34,996 bases of DNA, from NCBI GenBank assembly GCA_022843745.1, contig JALHNB010000068.1:1-34996 (forward strand), given 5' to 3'. Numbering within the stretch: position 1 is the stretch's first letter; each line of letters starts with the position of its first letter. Shown piece by piece: positions 15,109 through 22,798 of the stretch. A program made the position numbers and the translations under genes. This DNA comes from Anaerolineae bacterium (GTDB lineage Bacteria > Chloroflexota > Anaerolineae > Aggregatilineales > Phototrophicaceae). The notes beneath the pieces are model-generated. The model saw nothing but the letters and a program-made list of their open reading frames with translations, was not told where the DNA came from and ran no database searches.

Positions 15109-15885
15109 ATGAAGCTCAAAATTTTCACCCTGATGCTGATTCTCGCGCTGGGGGCAAGTCCTGCCCTGGCGCAGGACAGCACCACCATCGCAGTGAACGA
15201 CTTTTCGTTCGATCTCGACTCGGCATCCGCTGCCAACGTCAATATTTCGCTCTATCCCGGCGATGCGCCCGATGTACAGCAGCCCGGTGGCCCGGAAGTC
15301 GCACACGCGGACATTGCGCTCTACGACACCTTCCCGCCGGAGAGCATTTACGATGCGACAGGCAACATTCGCATCTACGAAACGGCTGATTTTGCCGATT
15401 ACGATTATGCCGCGCAGCAGCTTGAACAGCTTCAAACTCTGCTCGACCAGCGTCCTGACCTTGCCGCCTACACAACCATCGACCCGGAAAATACCAGTAA
15501 CAACGCCCTGCCCTACATGCCATCGCAGCCAGGATCACAGCTTATCCGCGCCCAGCCCCGCTATGTCGAAACAGCCTCCGTCAAAGGCATCACCTATATC
15601 ACCATTTTCCGCATGGACGTGTCGCCCATCCTCGGCAATGAATTTGTCTACACGTTTCAGGGGATTAGCGACGATGGTGAACATTATGTTTCGGCGACTT
15701 TCTGGTTGAACGCCGCGCTTTTCCCGGCAGAAATTCCGGCTGATTTTGACTACAGCGCTTTCGATGCCGGATTTATCGACTATCTGAGCGAAAGTGTCGC
15801 GACCCTGACCGCCGCCACGCCCGCCGATTTCACACCCTCGCTCGATTCGCTCGACGCGCTGGTGCAGTCGTTCGCGTTCGAGTAG
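15109..15885 (+). CDS. Secreted protein of unknown function
   Basis: 258 residues with a clear signal peptide (MKLKIFTLMLILALGASPALA, then QDST). The mature part is acidic and rich in Asp, Tyr, Ala and Pro. No domain is recognised. It contains phrases typical of a PsbP/lipoprotein-like beta sandwich (YETADFADYDYAAQQLEQLQ, VKGITYITIFRM, FVYTFQGISDDGEHYVSA), which would fit a binding or assembly role outside the cell, but that is inference. The ATG has aaagga 9 bp upstream and begins 49 bp after the SDR stop. An octamer repeat array starts directly after its stop codon. Confidence 0.8.
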   Translation: MKLKIFTLMLILALGASPALAQDSTTIAVNDFSFDLDSASAANVNISLYPGDAPDVQQPGGPEVAHADIALYDTFPPESIYDATGNIRIYETADFADYDYAAQQLEQLQTLLDQRPDLAAYTTIDPENTSNNALPYMPSQPGSQLIRAQPRYVETASVKGITYITIFRMDVSPILGNEFVYTFQGISDDGEHYVSATFWLNAALFPAEIPADFDYSAFDAGFIDYLSESVATLTAATPADFTPSLDSLDALVQSFAFE

Positions 15886-15886
15886 C

Positions 15887-15934
15887 ATGTCAGCATGTCA
15901 GCTTGTCAGCATTTCAGCATTTCAGCGTCTCAGC
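15887..15934 (+). repeat. TCAGC octamer array, six units
   Basis: Six tandem 8-mers of the form NNNTCAGC (ATGTCAGC twice, TTGTCAGC, ATTTCAGC twice, GTCTCAGC). It begins 1 bp after the stop of the secreted-protein gene. Shorter versions occur at 28811-28834 and at the very end of the MFS gene (32993-33005). Reverse-strand versions occur near 21913-21926 and 30220-30250. Confidence 0.8.
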
Positions 15935-15961
15935 TAAATTCCAGAATTGAGTGCTTTGTCT

Positions 15962-16041
15962 CCCAAATAATTCGGTTATCGCGAACCTTTTCGTAGGGGC
16001 GCAAGGCTTGCGCCTACATGAACCCAATTCCATCCTATTTA
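15962..16041. repeat. Family E palindromic repeat with long flanks
   Basis: The core at 15993-16017 pairs GTAGG..CGCAAG with CTTGCGCCTAC. The flanks (ataattcggttatcgcgaac before, tgaacccaattccatcctat after) are shared with the copy at 33017-33096. It lies between the octamer array and the DUF4185 gene. Confidence 0.7.
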
Positions 16042-16056
16042 TGCGACAGGACAATA

Positions 16057-17106
16057 ATGCGATATTTTTTAATGATACTGTTTCTATTGTTGACGAGTAG
16101 TCTAACCATGACCATCGCTCAGGAAAATCCCGCGCTTTCAGGGATCGAAGATGTCGAATTTGTAGGTTGGGTCACGGGGCCGGAATCGCCGAATCAAACC
16201 GACATCCATTACGATGTGGACGGCACCGACCTCGGCAGCATGTTTGATCTGAACGGCACGCTTTACATTGCTTTTGGCGATACCTTTGGCTGCTGTCGTC
16301 CGGCGGGTGGCGGCGCGGGCGGCGCGAACTGGCGTTATAACGTGCTGGCCTACACATCAGATCACGACCTCGAAGACGGCATCACCCTCGACGGCATGAT
16401 AACCGACGACGGTGGAAACGCCCGCGCCGTCCTCACGAAAAAATTGCTGGACGTTACCATTATCCCGACGGCGGGTATAGCTGTTGGTGATCGCATGTAC
16501 CTCCACTATATGGCGGTTGGTGATTGGGGGCCGCCGGGGGAATGGACGCTCAATCGTTCCGGCTGGGCATATTCCGACGATCAGGGGCAGACCTGGACGC
16601 AGCCCGCCGATGCCATCTGGGACGGTGATACCAATTTCGGACAAGCCGCGCTGATGCAGGTAGATGATTTCGTCTACATTTTTGGTATTCACGGCGGACG
16701 TTTTGGCGGTGTCGCTCTGGCGCGTGTCCCCTCGGATAACCTGCTGGATATGACCGCTTATCAGTATTGGGATGGCAGCGATTGGGTCGATGATTTGGCG
16801 GCAGCGGTTGAGATCGCCTCACCACCAGTCGGCGAATTATCGGTTGCCTGGAACGCTTATCTGAATCGCTGGATCATGACTTATCTCGACGAGTCACGCC
16901 GCGCGATTGTGATTCGCGAAGCGCCAGAACTCACCGGCCCCTGGAGCGATCCGCTGAACGTGGTTTCCGGTAATGATTATCCGGCACTTTATGGCGCTTA
17001 TCTCCATCCCTGGGGCAGCGACGGGGAAATCATCTACTTCAATATGTCGCAATGGGGGCCGTATAACGTCCGCCTCATGCGCGCTAGACTGGTCAAAGGG
17101 GATTAA
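16057..17106 (+). CDS. Secreted DUF4185-type five-bladed propeller protein
   Basis: 349 residues. The signal peptide MRYFLMILFLLLTSSLTMTIA is followed by a domain matching DUF4185: TDIHYDVDGTDLGSMFDLNGTLYIAFGDTFG, RSGWAYSDDQGQTW, ALMQVDDFVYIFGIHGGRFGG, WNAYLNRWIMTYLDE and GPYNVRLMRARL. These are blade motifs resembling glycoside hydrolase 43/32-type propellers. The family has been linked to carbohydrate binding or hydrolysis, but no activity is proven here. The ATG at 16057 follows cagg and starts the signal peptide. An upstream in-frame ATG at 16018 lies in repeat sequence. Confidence 0.85.
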   Translation: MRYFLMILFLLLTSSLTMTIAQENPALSGIEDVEFVGWVTGPESPNQTDIHYDVDGTDLGSMFDLNGTLYIAFGDTFGCCRPAGGGAGGANWRYNVLAYTSDHDLEDGITLDGMITDDGGNARAVLTKKLLDVTIIPTAGIAVGDRMYLHYMAVGDWGPPGEWTLNRSGWAYSDDQGQTWTQPADAIWDGDTNFGQAALMQVDDFVYIFGIHGGRFGGVALARVPSDNLLDMTAYQYWDGSDWVDDLAAAVEIASPPVGELSVAWNAYLNRWIMTYLDESRRAIVIREAPELTGPWSDPLNVVSGNDYPALYGAYLHPWGSDGEIIYFNMSQWGPYNVRLMRARLVKGD

Positions 17107-17120
17107 CCCAGACACGCCTC

Positions 17121-17222
17121 GTAGGGGCGACCCGGCGGGTCGCCCTCACACAATAGGTGCAAACTTTCTTGCTTCCCCTCTCCATGAGCCTGCGAAATGG
17201 GGAGGGGATTGAGGGGAGGGGT
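17121..17222. repeat. Family E and diverged family F repeats in a convergent gap
   Basis: 17121-17149 is a family E palindrome (gtaggggcgacccg / cgggtcgccct). 17172-17222 is a diverged family F copy (cttcccctctcca / tggggaggggattgagggg). They fill the gap between the plus-strand DUF4185 gene and the minus-strand LysM gene, and could form a bidirectional end structure. Confidence 0.65.
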
Positions 17223-17242
17223 AAGCCTCCCACCACCTTCCC

Positions 17243-18943
17243 CTACTCCCCGACCACCTGCGTGAGTGTCGCCGTATTGGTCGTCCGACCATCCGGCATC
17301 GTCGCCGTCGCACTCAGATGCCCCATCAGGCTTGGCGGCACGATCCAACTCACCGATGCGCCATCCAGCATACTGTTATCCGTCGCGATCAGAATCGGTG
17401 TTGAGCCTGTCCCGCTTGGCGCGATAAAAAATTCGACGTAACTGGCCTGCGTGGGTGCTTCCGGCCATGTCAGCGTCACCGTCGCGCCGATTTGCAGCAC
17501 CATCCAGCCGCCGTCATTGCGAAGAATTGGCGAAACGCCTACGCTTCCACTCGCAGGCAGTTCGACCCGTCGCGCGACCACGCTGATTCGGCGCGATTCC
17601 ACCGTAGCGCTGCTGCCATTGATTCGCGCAGAAGCATAAATTTGCCCGTTCAAATCGGCAGGCACATTCCATGATAGGGTTGCTCCATCACGCAGGTCGC
17701 TGTCGATTCCCAGCGAAACCTGAGCTGCGGGTGAGGCGTAGACAAATTCGACCTGCGAAATTTCGCTCGTCGGCGCTTCCGGCCATGCCAGCGATACCTG
17801 ACCATTGGCTTCCAGCCAGTAATTCGTGCCGTCAAAATCCAGATACGGCGACACCACGATCTGCCCTTCGACGCGATTTTCAACCGGGCGTGTTCGCGTC
17901 GTTACGGCGACATCGGTGCTGCGCTGCGTGGTATTGTTGACTAGACTGGCGACGGCGAAAATGATCCCGTTGAAATCGCGGTTCACCACCGTAGACACGC
18001 TCACGCCGTCAGCCGGATACGTGTCCGTGCCGATTTTTGTCCAGGGCGCTGTCGGGCTGGATGAGGCCGCCAGCATGAAGTCAACCGAGCGCACTTGCAG
18101 AGTCGGCGCGTTCCGCCACAAAATATTGATCGTATCGCCTTCGCGCACGGTGTAGGTTCGCCCATCAAAACCCAGATTCGGCGATATTTCGATATTGCCG
18201 ACATTACCCGGATTTCCTGCGATGAATCGCACCGGGCCGATGGTCGATTGCACCGCGCTCCCGCCGACATAAGCCGTTGCCGTCAGAGTCCCCTGCGACC
18301 CCTGCCCCACCGTCCACGAGATCGCCGCGCCATCCGCCACGTTAAAATCGGAGCTGATGATATTGGTCACGCCGCCTGTCGGTGTGAAGAAAAAATCGAC
18401 TCGCGTGGCATCGCGCCGCGCTTCCGGCCAGCTTAAGGTGACGACCACATTTGGCTGTAACGTGTAGCCAGACGAATCGAAAAATGTGTACGGGCTGACA
18501 ACCACATAACCTGCGTTGCCGGGGGCTGGAGCAGGTACGCGCGGTACACGAAGCTGCTGCCCTGTCGTGATGCGATTCGGGTCGCTCAGGCAGTTCGCCG
18601 CTGCCAGATCGTTAACCGTGCTGCCGACATTCCGCGCAATCGATGACAGCCGATCCCCCGCCACGACGGTATAAATCGGCCAATCGCGGCGCGGCGTGCA
18701 GTTCGGGATCACCGCGGGCGGCGGATTTTGCACGACGACATTCGTGCGCTGCGGCGTACTGGTCGGCGCGGGCGTGTTCGTCGGCCTTAGAGTCGGAGTC
18801 GGCGAGGGAATGGCGGGATTCGGGATGCCGTCATCGGCGGGCGTGATCTGGACTGGCGGTATCTGCTCTGGCTCAATCGTGGTCAACGTGCAGGCCGAGA
18901 GCGCATAGGCGGCAAAAATAATCAGTGCGATCCAGCGTTTCAT
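17243..18943 (-). CDS. LysM lipoprotein with four Ig-like repeats
   Basis: 566 residues. Lipoprotein signal peptide with lipobox ALSAC and the lipidated Cys at position 18. Next come a Pro/Thr-rich linker (about 30-90), one LysM domain (IYTVVAGDRLSSIARNVG, binding peptidoglycan or chitin), and four related beta-sandwich repeats of about 100 residues. Each repeat opens with V/I-S-P-x-L/F-x-F-D-G and has a central L-x-W-P-E-A-P motif (seen at WPEARRD, WRNAPTL, WPEAPTS, WPEAPTQ). It is likely a cell-surface wall-binding protein. The start is the ATG at 18943, preceded by a G-rich ribosome-binding site; a longer in-frame start at 18976 lacks a signal. It is divergent from the WD40 gene at 19215. 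Confidence 0.88.
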   Translation of the reverse strand: MKRWIALIIFAAYALSACTLTTIEPEQIPPVQITPADDGIPNPAIPSPTPTLRPTNTPAPTSTPQRTNVVVQNPPPAVIPNCTPRRDWPIYTVVAGDRLSSIARNVGSTVNDLAAANCLSDPNRITTGQQLRVPRVPAPAPGNAGYVVVSPYTFFDSSGYTLQPNVVVTLSWPEARRDATRVDFFFTPTGGVTNIISSDFNVADGAAISWTVGQGSQGTLTATAYVGGSAVQSTIGPVRFIAGNPGNVGNIEISPNLGFDGRTYTVREGDTINILWRNAPTLQVRSVDFMLAASSSPTAPWTKIGTDTYPADGVSVSTVVNRDFNGIIFAVASLVNNTTQRSTDVAVTTRTRPVENRVEGQIVVSPYLDFDGTNYWLEANGQVSLAWPEAPTSEISQVEFVYASPAAQVSLGIDSDLRDGATLSWNVPADLNGQIYASARINGSSATVESRRISVVARRVELPASGSVGVSPILRNDGGWMVLQIGATVTLTWPEAPTQASYVEFFIAPSGTGSTPILIATDNSMLDGASVSWIVPPSLMGHLSATATMPDGRTTNTATLTQVVGE

Positions 18944-18980
18944 AAAATAAGACCCCCAGGCGTGATTCAGGCGCATTCCT

Positions 18981-19009
18981 GTAGAGGCGCACGGCTGTGC
19001 GCCCTCTGC
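18981..19009. repeat. Family E palindromic repeat
   Basis: GTAGAGGCGCAC pairs with GTGCGCCCTCTGC, in the intergenic region between divergent genes. Confidence 0.65.
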
Positions 19010-19154
19010 GTCTGAATACTAATAGCATTTCTTACCTCCAGCCTACCGCCGTTCTCAGCCGGAAAATGGGCGCTAATCCGACGCTTCCACGCCGGAATCA
19101 TAACGATGTGCGTTACGTGGTTGGCAAATGCGGTGATGCTCGTTACCGTTTGGT

Positions 19155-19183
19155 TTGGATAACATTCATACAAGGGTTATATT
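19155..19183 (+). promoter_or_regulatory. Probable sigma-70 promoter of the WD40 gene
   Basis: TTGGAT (19155-19160) and TATATT (19178-19183) are separated by exactly 17 bp, and the start codon lies 32 bp further on. Both hexamers match the consensus in four or five of six positions. Confidence 0.45.
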
Positions 19184-19214
19184 TGAAGAACGGGCTTAGT
19201 TTGAGAGGCCAGAA

Positions 19215-20356
19215 ATGTTGAAATTCAAAAACCGCCCCAATCTATACAGCATAGCAATATCGCTCATGCTGTTAGCCATATCGAGCATATTAGGGCTTGG
19301 AAAAACAGCTTCTCAGGACATCATTGCTTCGCCCATTGAGGCCATAGATTGGAATCAAGATAATACGCTTCTGGCGGTTGCACATACTAATGATGTTCTG
19401 GAAATCGAGAATCTTATAGAGCATTCGTCGGTTGCTTTTGACCTTTTCCCTTCTGAACTGATCGACCTTGCCTGGAGTCCAATTGACAATAACATCCTTG
19501 CGGTAGTCATCGGCGATGGCACGACAAAGATAGTCAATATTTCTGGCGGAGAATACACGGTTATCCGCAATCTGGTAGGTGAGCTGGAGTACATAAGCGG
19601 GCTTGCCTGGAATGCAGATGGGACGCGAATCATCACCGTCGGCACCAGCGGTACAGGTGCAGGTCAGATCAGCAAAGCGATTGTCTGGGATGCCGCCAAT
19701 GGAGATCGTTTAGCAACTTATGACGATGGTTTACTCCAAACAGATGTGTTTTGGAATTTGCTGGAACCCTCACAAGTGATACTTGCGGGCATAGATGATG
19801 GAACAGCGCGTATTCTTGCCTGGGATACCCTTACCAGCGCCGTCATCTGGCTTATAGATGAACCAGATGCCCGCGTCCTATCCTTGGCGACAAGTCCACA
19901 AGGCAACCAGTTTGTAAGTGCGATGAATACGCTCGACGGGGCAGTAGTCAGAATTCATGATAGTTCCACAGGTACAGTGCAAAGTATCCTTGAAACAAAC
20001 ATACATTATTTTGGTGCAATAGCCTGGAATCCTGGGCTGTATCTCGCGATCTCAGAGGGAAACGGGATACAGATTTGGGATGCAGATTCGGCGCAATTTG
20101 TATCCAATATCTCAGTAGCTCAACTTTCACTTGCTGCAAGCTGGAGTAGAGATGGGCAGAAATTGGCTTATGGGGGTGATGATGGAGTCTCGTACATTAT
20201 CGATATTCCGCCACAGCCCTCTATCCCACTACTCCCATCGCCCACAACCACACCACCCGCCCTTAATAGCATTTACAGTCTGGCATGGAGTCCGGATGTA
20301 GCAAAATTGCCTATGGAGGTCTTGAATTCAAATTGTTTCATTATCCGACCTTTTGA
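19215..20356 (+). CDS. Secreted WD40 protein, interrupted by a -1 frameshift near 20298
   Basis: The signal peptide (SIAISLMLLAISSILGLGKTA) is followed by WD40 blades (DWNQDNTLLAVAH, AWSPIDNNILAVV, AWNADGTRIITVG, ASWSRDGQKLAYGG) and a Pro/Thr linker. In the last blade the frame reads LAWSPD then loses sense. In the next frame it continues AYGGLEFKLFHYPTF and stops at TGA 20354-20356. Restoring one base in ggatgtagc (as ggatGgtagc) gives LAWSPDGSKIAYGG, a perfect blade. The corrected protein would have 380 residues and end 3 bp before the convergent kinase gene. The uncorrected frame would run 320 bp into that gene as nonsense. This may be a sequencing error or a real mutation. Confidence 0.82.
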
Positions 20357-20359
20357 CAC

Positions 20360-20881
20360 CTACACCTGCCCCTCAAACCCCAAAAACTCACTGACCTTCC
20401 CAAAAACATCATCCGGCGTGGTGTCCGTCGTGTCGATGTGCAGATGCGGCAGCCTGCGCGGGAGCAGCGGCAGCAGCGATGGGAATCGCTCGTTCGCCTT
20501 CAAAATCGTCCGCAGTGAAAAAAGGTGCTGTGGGTCTTGTTCATGCCGCCGCCGGATTTCCGCTTCGGTTGCCGTGAGCAAGACCAGCCGCGCGTCCGTG
20601 ATGCCGCCAAAATCCGCGATAATTTCTGGCATGTACCAGACCTCATGGCCCAGCGCCGCGCCGTATGCCCACCACGAAAAATAGATACGATCAAAAATAA
20701 CATCTGGGCGCGTGGCATGGAGGATGCGGAGCGTCGAGTCCGCCATTGCCCGTGTCTCGATCTCCGGGTTGCCGCGCAGTGACCAGCGTGTTTTGATAAT
20801 CGGCCAGCCCTGTAATTTCGCGATTCGTTTACCCAGTGTCGTTTTACCGACGAGATCAGCGCCTTCGATAATCAGAATCAC
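20360..20881 (-). CDS. P-loop NTP kinase (thymidylate-kinase-like)
   Basis: 173 residues. Walker A is EGADLVGKTT (K13) at the N-terminus. The DRIYFSWW motif at 64-71 matches the DR-x-x-x-S motif of nucleoside/nucleotide kinases. TATEAEIRRRHEQDP supplies lid-type basic residues. The protein is shorter than typical thymidylate kinases (about 205-215), so the substrate could be another nucleotide or small molecule. The ATG is the only reasonable start. It converges with the WD40 gene, and 89 bp containing a palindromic repeat separate it from the methyltransferase upstream. Confidence 0.8.
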   Translation of the reverse strand: MILIIEGADLVGKTTLGKRIAKLQGWPIIKTRWSLRGNPEIETRAMADSTLRILHATRPDVIFDRIYFSWWAYGAALGHEVWYMPEIIADFGGITDARLVLLTATEAEIRRRHEQDPQHLFSLRTILKANERFPSLLPLLPRRLPHLHIDTTDTTPDDVFGKVSEFLGFEGQV

Positions 20882-20918
20882 GTTTTCACTCTCAGCAATA
20901 AATAAACCTTACGAGTTT

Positions 20919-20943
20919 GTAGGGCGACCCACAAGGCCGCCCC
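20919..20943. repeat. Degenerate family E repeat
   Basis: gtagggcgaccc and its partly matching arm ggccgcccc lie in the 89 bp between two minus-strand genes. Confidence 0.5.
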
Positions 20944-20970
20944 GGACGAACTGAAATGGTAGTATACCTA

Positions 20971-21552
20971 TTATATCCTGATGCCGCGCAGATACATCGC
21001 GCGCGGGTCACGCCCAAAAGCCAGCCGTTTCGCCCATGTCGTCGGGCATGATTTCAACGCTTGTGCCGTCAGCATCGTCGGTGGACGCATATCAAAACCG
21101 TTCGCCACCAAAACCCGCCGAACCCGCGCCGCGCCCTCCTCAAGCGACCAGCCCGTTTCAGCCAGCGCCCCACCGTTCAGGCGAATCTCGATTCCGGCGT
21201 TCGGACGCGCGATCATCCTCAGTCCCGCTATCAGCGCCGAGTCCGCTTCGACCAGCCCTTCCAGCAGGCTGCCCCAAGGAAAGTTGATCGTGACCTGGCT
21301 GGCGAAACCGTCCAGTTCCGGCGGCAGCGCCCGCGCGTTGGCGATCACGAATAAAGCGTTTGATGGCGCACGACGTGAAATTTCGTGCAGATTTTCGCGG
21401 CAGGCATCAATACCGATCACCAGAAAGTGTGGGTTTGCCTGAGCGATATGCTGCACGAAACGCCCATCGCCTGTGCCAATGTCAATATGGACGGGATCAT
21501 AGCCGTCCAGCGAGTCGATAAACGAGGCGTGTTTGCCCCGGATGATTTCCAT
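20971..21552 (-). CDS. Kam/NpmA-type 16S rRNA (adenine-1408-N1) methyltransferase homologue
   Basis: 193 residues. The sequence follows KamB/NpmA closely: HIDIGTGDGR (SAM motif I, 22-31), VIGIDACRENL (45-55), INFPWGSLLEGL (89-100) and TTWAKRLAFGRD near the C-terminus. In NpmA two tryptophans, W107 and W197, clamp A1408, and R200 and R205 contact the rRNA. By motif alignment these correspond to W93, W173, R176 and R181, all present. Such enzymes confer resistance to kanamycin- and apramycin-type aminoglycosides. The protein is about 20-25 residues shorter than NpmA or KamB, mostly in the linker after the FPWG motif, so activity may be altered. Its Shine-Dalgarno is enclosed in a hairpin. Confidence 0.88.
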   Translation of the reverse strand: MEIIRGKHASFIDSLDGYDPVHIDIGTGDGRFVQHIAQANPHFLVIGIDACRENLHEISRRAPSNALFVIANARALPPELDGFASQVTINFPWGSLLEGLVEADSALIAGLRMIARPNAGIEIRLNGGALAETGWSLEEGAARVRRVLVANGFDMRPPTMLTAQALKSCPTTWAKRLAFGRDPRAMYLRGIRI

Positions 21553-21558
21553 AATGTT

Positions 21559-21629
21559 CTCCTGTCTGTTTGTCGTTTTGTCGGATTGCTTGTCGGGATG
21601 TTTGCTGGGATGGACAAAACAGACAGGAG
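21559..21629 (-). promoter_or_regulatory. Shine-Dalgarno-sequestering hairpin of the Kam-like gene
   Basis: On the mRNA strand, CTCCTGTCTGTTT (21629-21617) pairs perfectly over 13 bp with AAACAGACAGGAG (21571-21559), across a 45-nt loop. The 3' arm contains the AGGAG ribosome-binding site, six bases before the ATG at 21552. When folded, the site would be hidden. This is the layout of a translational attenuator or riboswitch-like expression platform. Confidence 0.6.
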
Positions 21630-21948
21630 GGCCACGCGCGTGAAAATGTCGGCTGCGTCAGGCACCGTCGAGATCATCGGGCGTTGGTTTTTTACGAAAT
21701 GGCAGGAATGCAAAAATGGCCGCAGGGGCCGGAGGTGGTTCTAGACTAGCTCGCGAGGACTAGCAGGGTGGGCGAGCCTTCAGATTGGACATGAGACATC
21801 TGCTTTCTAAGCGGCAAAGCACCGCAGACTCATTATAAGATAATTTCTGTCAATTAGACTCGCCAGGTTGAAATTTGTTACACGCGGATCGCTTCTAAAA
21901 TTCTGCCCTATGAAGCTGAGACGCTGACCCGCTTATAGCACTCCGCGA

Positions 21949-21954
21949 TATAAT
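21949..21954 (+). promoter_or_regulatory. Probable -10 box of the 21986 gene
   Basis: TATAAT lies 32 bp before the ATG. No clear -35 is visible. The rest of 21630-21985 shows no gene. It contains one reverse copy of the TCAGC octamer (21913-21926) and a small ctcgcgag palindrome. Confidence 0.35.
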
Positions 21955-21985
21955 GGAAGATATGGGTTAGCGATAGGACAACGAT

Positions 21986-22234
21986 ATGGCACTTGCACCG
22001 CCAAACATGATCTTTGACGAGATTATAGATTTCCTGGCCTCTGCGCCGACTCCGCAGCAAATCATCGCTTTTGAGCCGCCTGAAACCCTCCAGAAGCGCT
22101 TGAGCGAACTGCTCGAACGCAATCGTCAGGGCACCCTTTCCCCCGAACAGCGCGACGATCTCGATGAGTTTCTGCGGATGAATCGTTTTATGAGCCGCCT
22201 GAAGCTTAAAACCCGGCAGAAACAGACCCTTTAA
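21986..22234 (+). CDS. Small conserved-type hypothetical protein (antitoxin-like size)
   Basis: 82 residues, charged and mostly helical. The pattern FDEIIDFLASAPTPQQIIAF, then LSELLERNRQGTLSPEQ and DLDEFLRMN resembles a small family I have seen in Cyanobacteria and Chloroflexota, often beside a nuclease gene. No nuclease follows here, so it is an orphan. The ATG has agga upstream. A family D double hairpin follows its stop at 30 bp. Confidence 0.75.
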   Translation: MALAPPNMIFDEIIDFLASAPTPQQIIAFEPPETLQKRLSELLERNRQGTLSPEQRDDLDEFLRMNRFMSRLKLKTRQKQTL

Positions 22235-22263
22235 AGATTATTTCTGCGCATTCAATTCCATTA

Positions 22264-22338
22264 GTCCGCTTCAGCGGGCTTTCTACCACTAGCCGTATGA
22301 CCAAAGGAAACCCCTGTGGGGTGGCTTTAGCCTACGGT
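22264..22338 (+). terminator. Double-hairpin repeat (family D), copy 3, with insertion
   Basis: Hairpin 1 is CCGC/GCGG around ttca plus gctttct. Hairpin 2 has outer arms GCCGTA/TACGGT. Its stem is interrupted by about 23 extra bases (accaaagg..cccctgtgggg) that themselves form a small hairpin. It starts 30 bp after the stop of the 82-residue protein. Confidence 0.65.
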
Positions 22339-22385
22339 GTCGAAAATCCGCAACGAATCGCTGACCCGCTGAAATGCTCCTCCCC

Positions 22386-22673
22386 CTATTCCTCTCCCGC
22401 CGTAAACGCCTCAAATTCCCCACTCGCCGGAAGCCATTCGACATCGACTTTGGTCACACGCGCTTCGGGTGATCCGCGCCGCAGAAAAACCAGCAGGCTG
22501 TCAAGCTGAACTTTTGGCCCTTCGGCGATGGCTTCAACCGTGCCATTCGGCAGATTGCGCACCCACCCCGTCAGGTCGAGGGTCCGCGCGGTGGCGATGG
22601 TGTAATAGCGAAAGCTGACCCCCTGCACATGCCCATGCACAATGGCGTGAAATCGTTGTTGACTCTCGGACAT
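22386..22673 (-). CDS. acyP: Acylphosphatase
   Basis: 95 residues, the full usual size. The signature is VHGHVQGVSFRYYT with the catalytic Arg that binds the phosphate, and GWVRNLPNGTVEAIAEG with the catalytic Asn. It hydrolyses acyl phosphates such as 1,3-bisphosphoglycerate and carbamoyl phosphate in the cytoplasm. The ATG at 22673 (MSESQQRF) gives normal family length. An in-frame ATG at 22700 would add nine residues that the family lacks. Confidence 0.92.
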   Translation of the reverse strand: MSESQQRFHAIVHGHVQGVSFRYYTIATARTLDLTGWVRNLPNGTVEAIAEGPKVQLDSLLVFLRRGSPEARVTKVDVEWLPASGEFEAFTAGEE

Positions 22674-22798
22674 CGGAATATTCCTTACGAATACGTTCAA
22701 AGCATTTCAAGTGAAAATCTCATTGGACAGCATACCATAATCATGACTTTTGAGATGCCTGAAACGCAAAATGTGTCTGAATCAGCAGGACGATCATC

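Noticed and set aside
15887-15934. Possible CRISPR-like array
   Set aside because: The units are only 8 bp with no spacers, so this is a tandem microrepeat.
20357-20684. C-terminal extension of the WD40 protein in the uncorrected frame
   Set aside because: It is Ser/Cys-rich nonsense opposite the kinase gene. The frame shifts at about 20298.
21630-21985. Possible T-box, riboswitch or tRNA in the gap
   Set aside because: No T-box motif, cloverleaf or known riboswitch core was found; only small palindromes are present.
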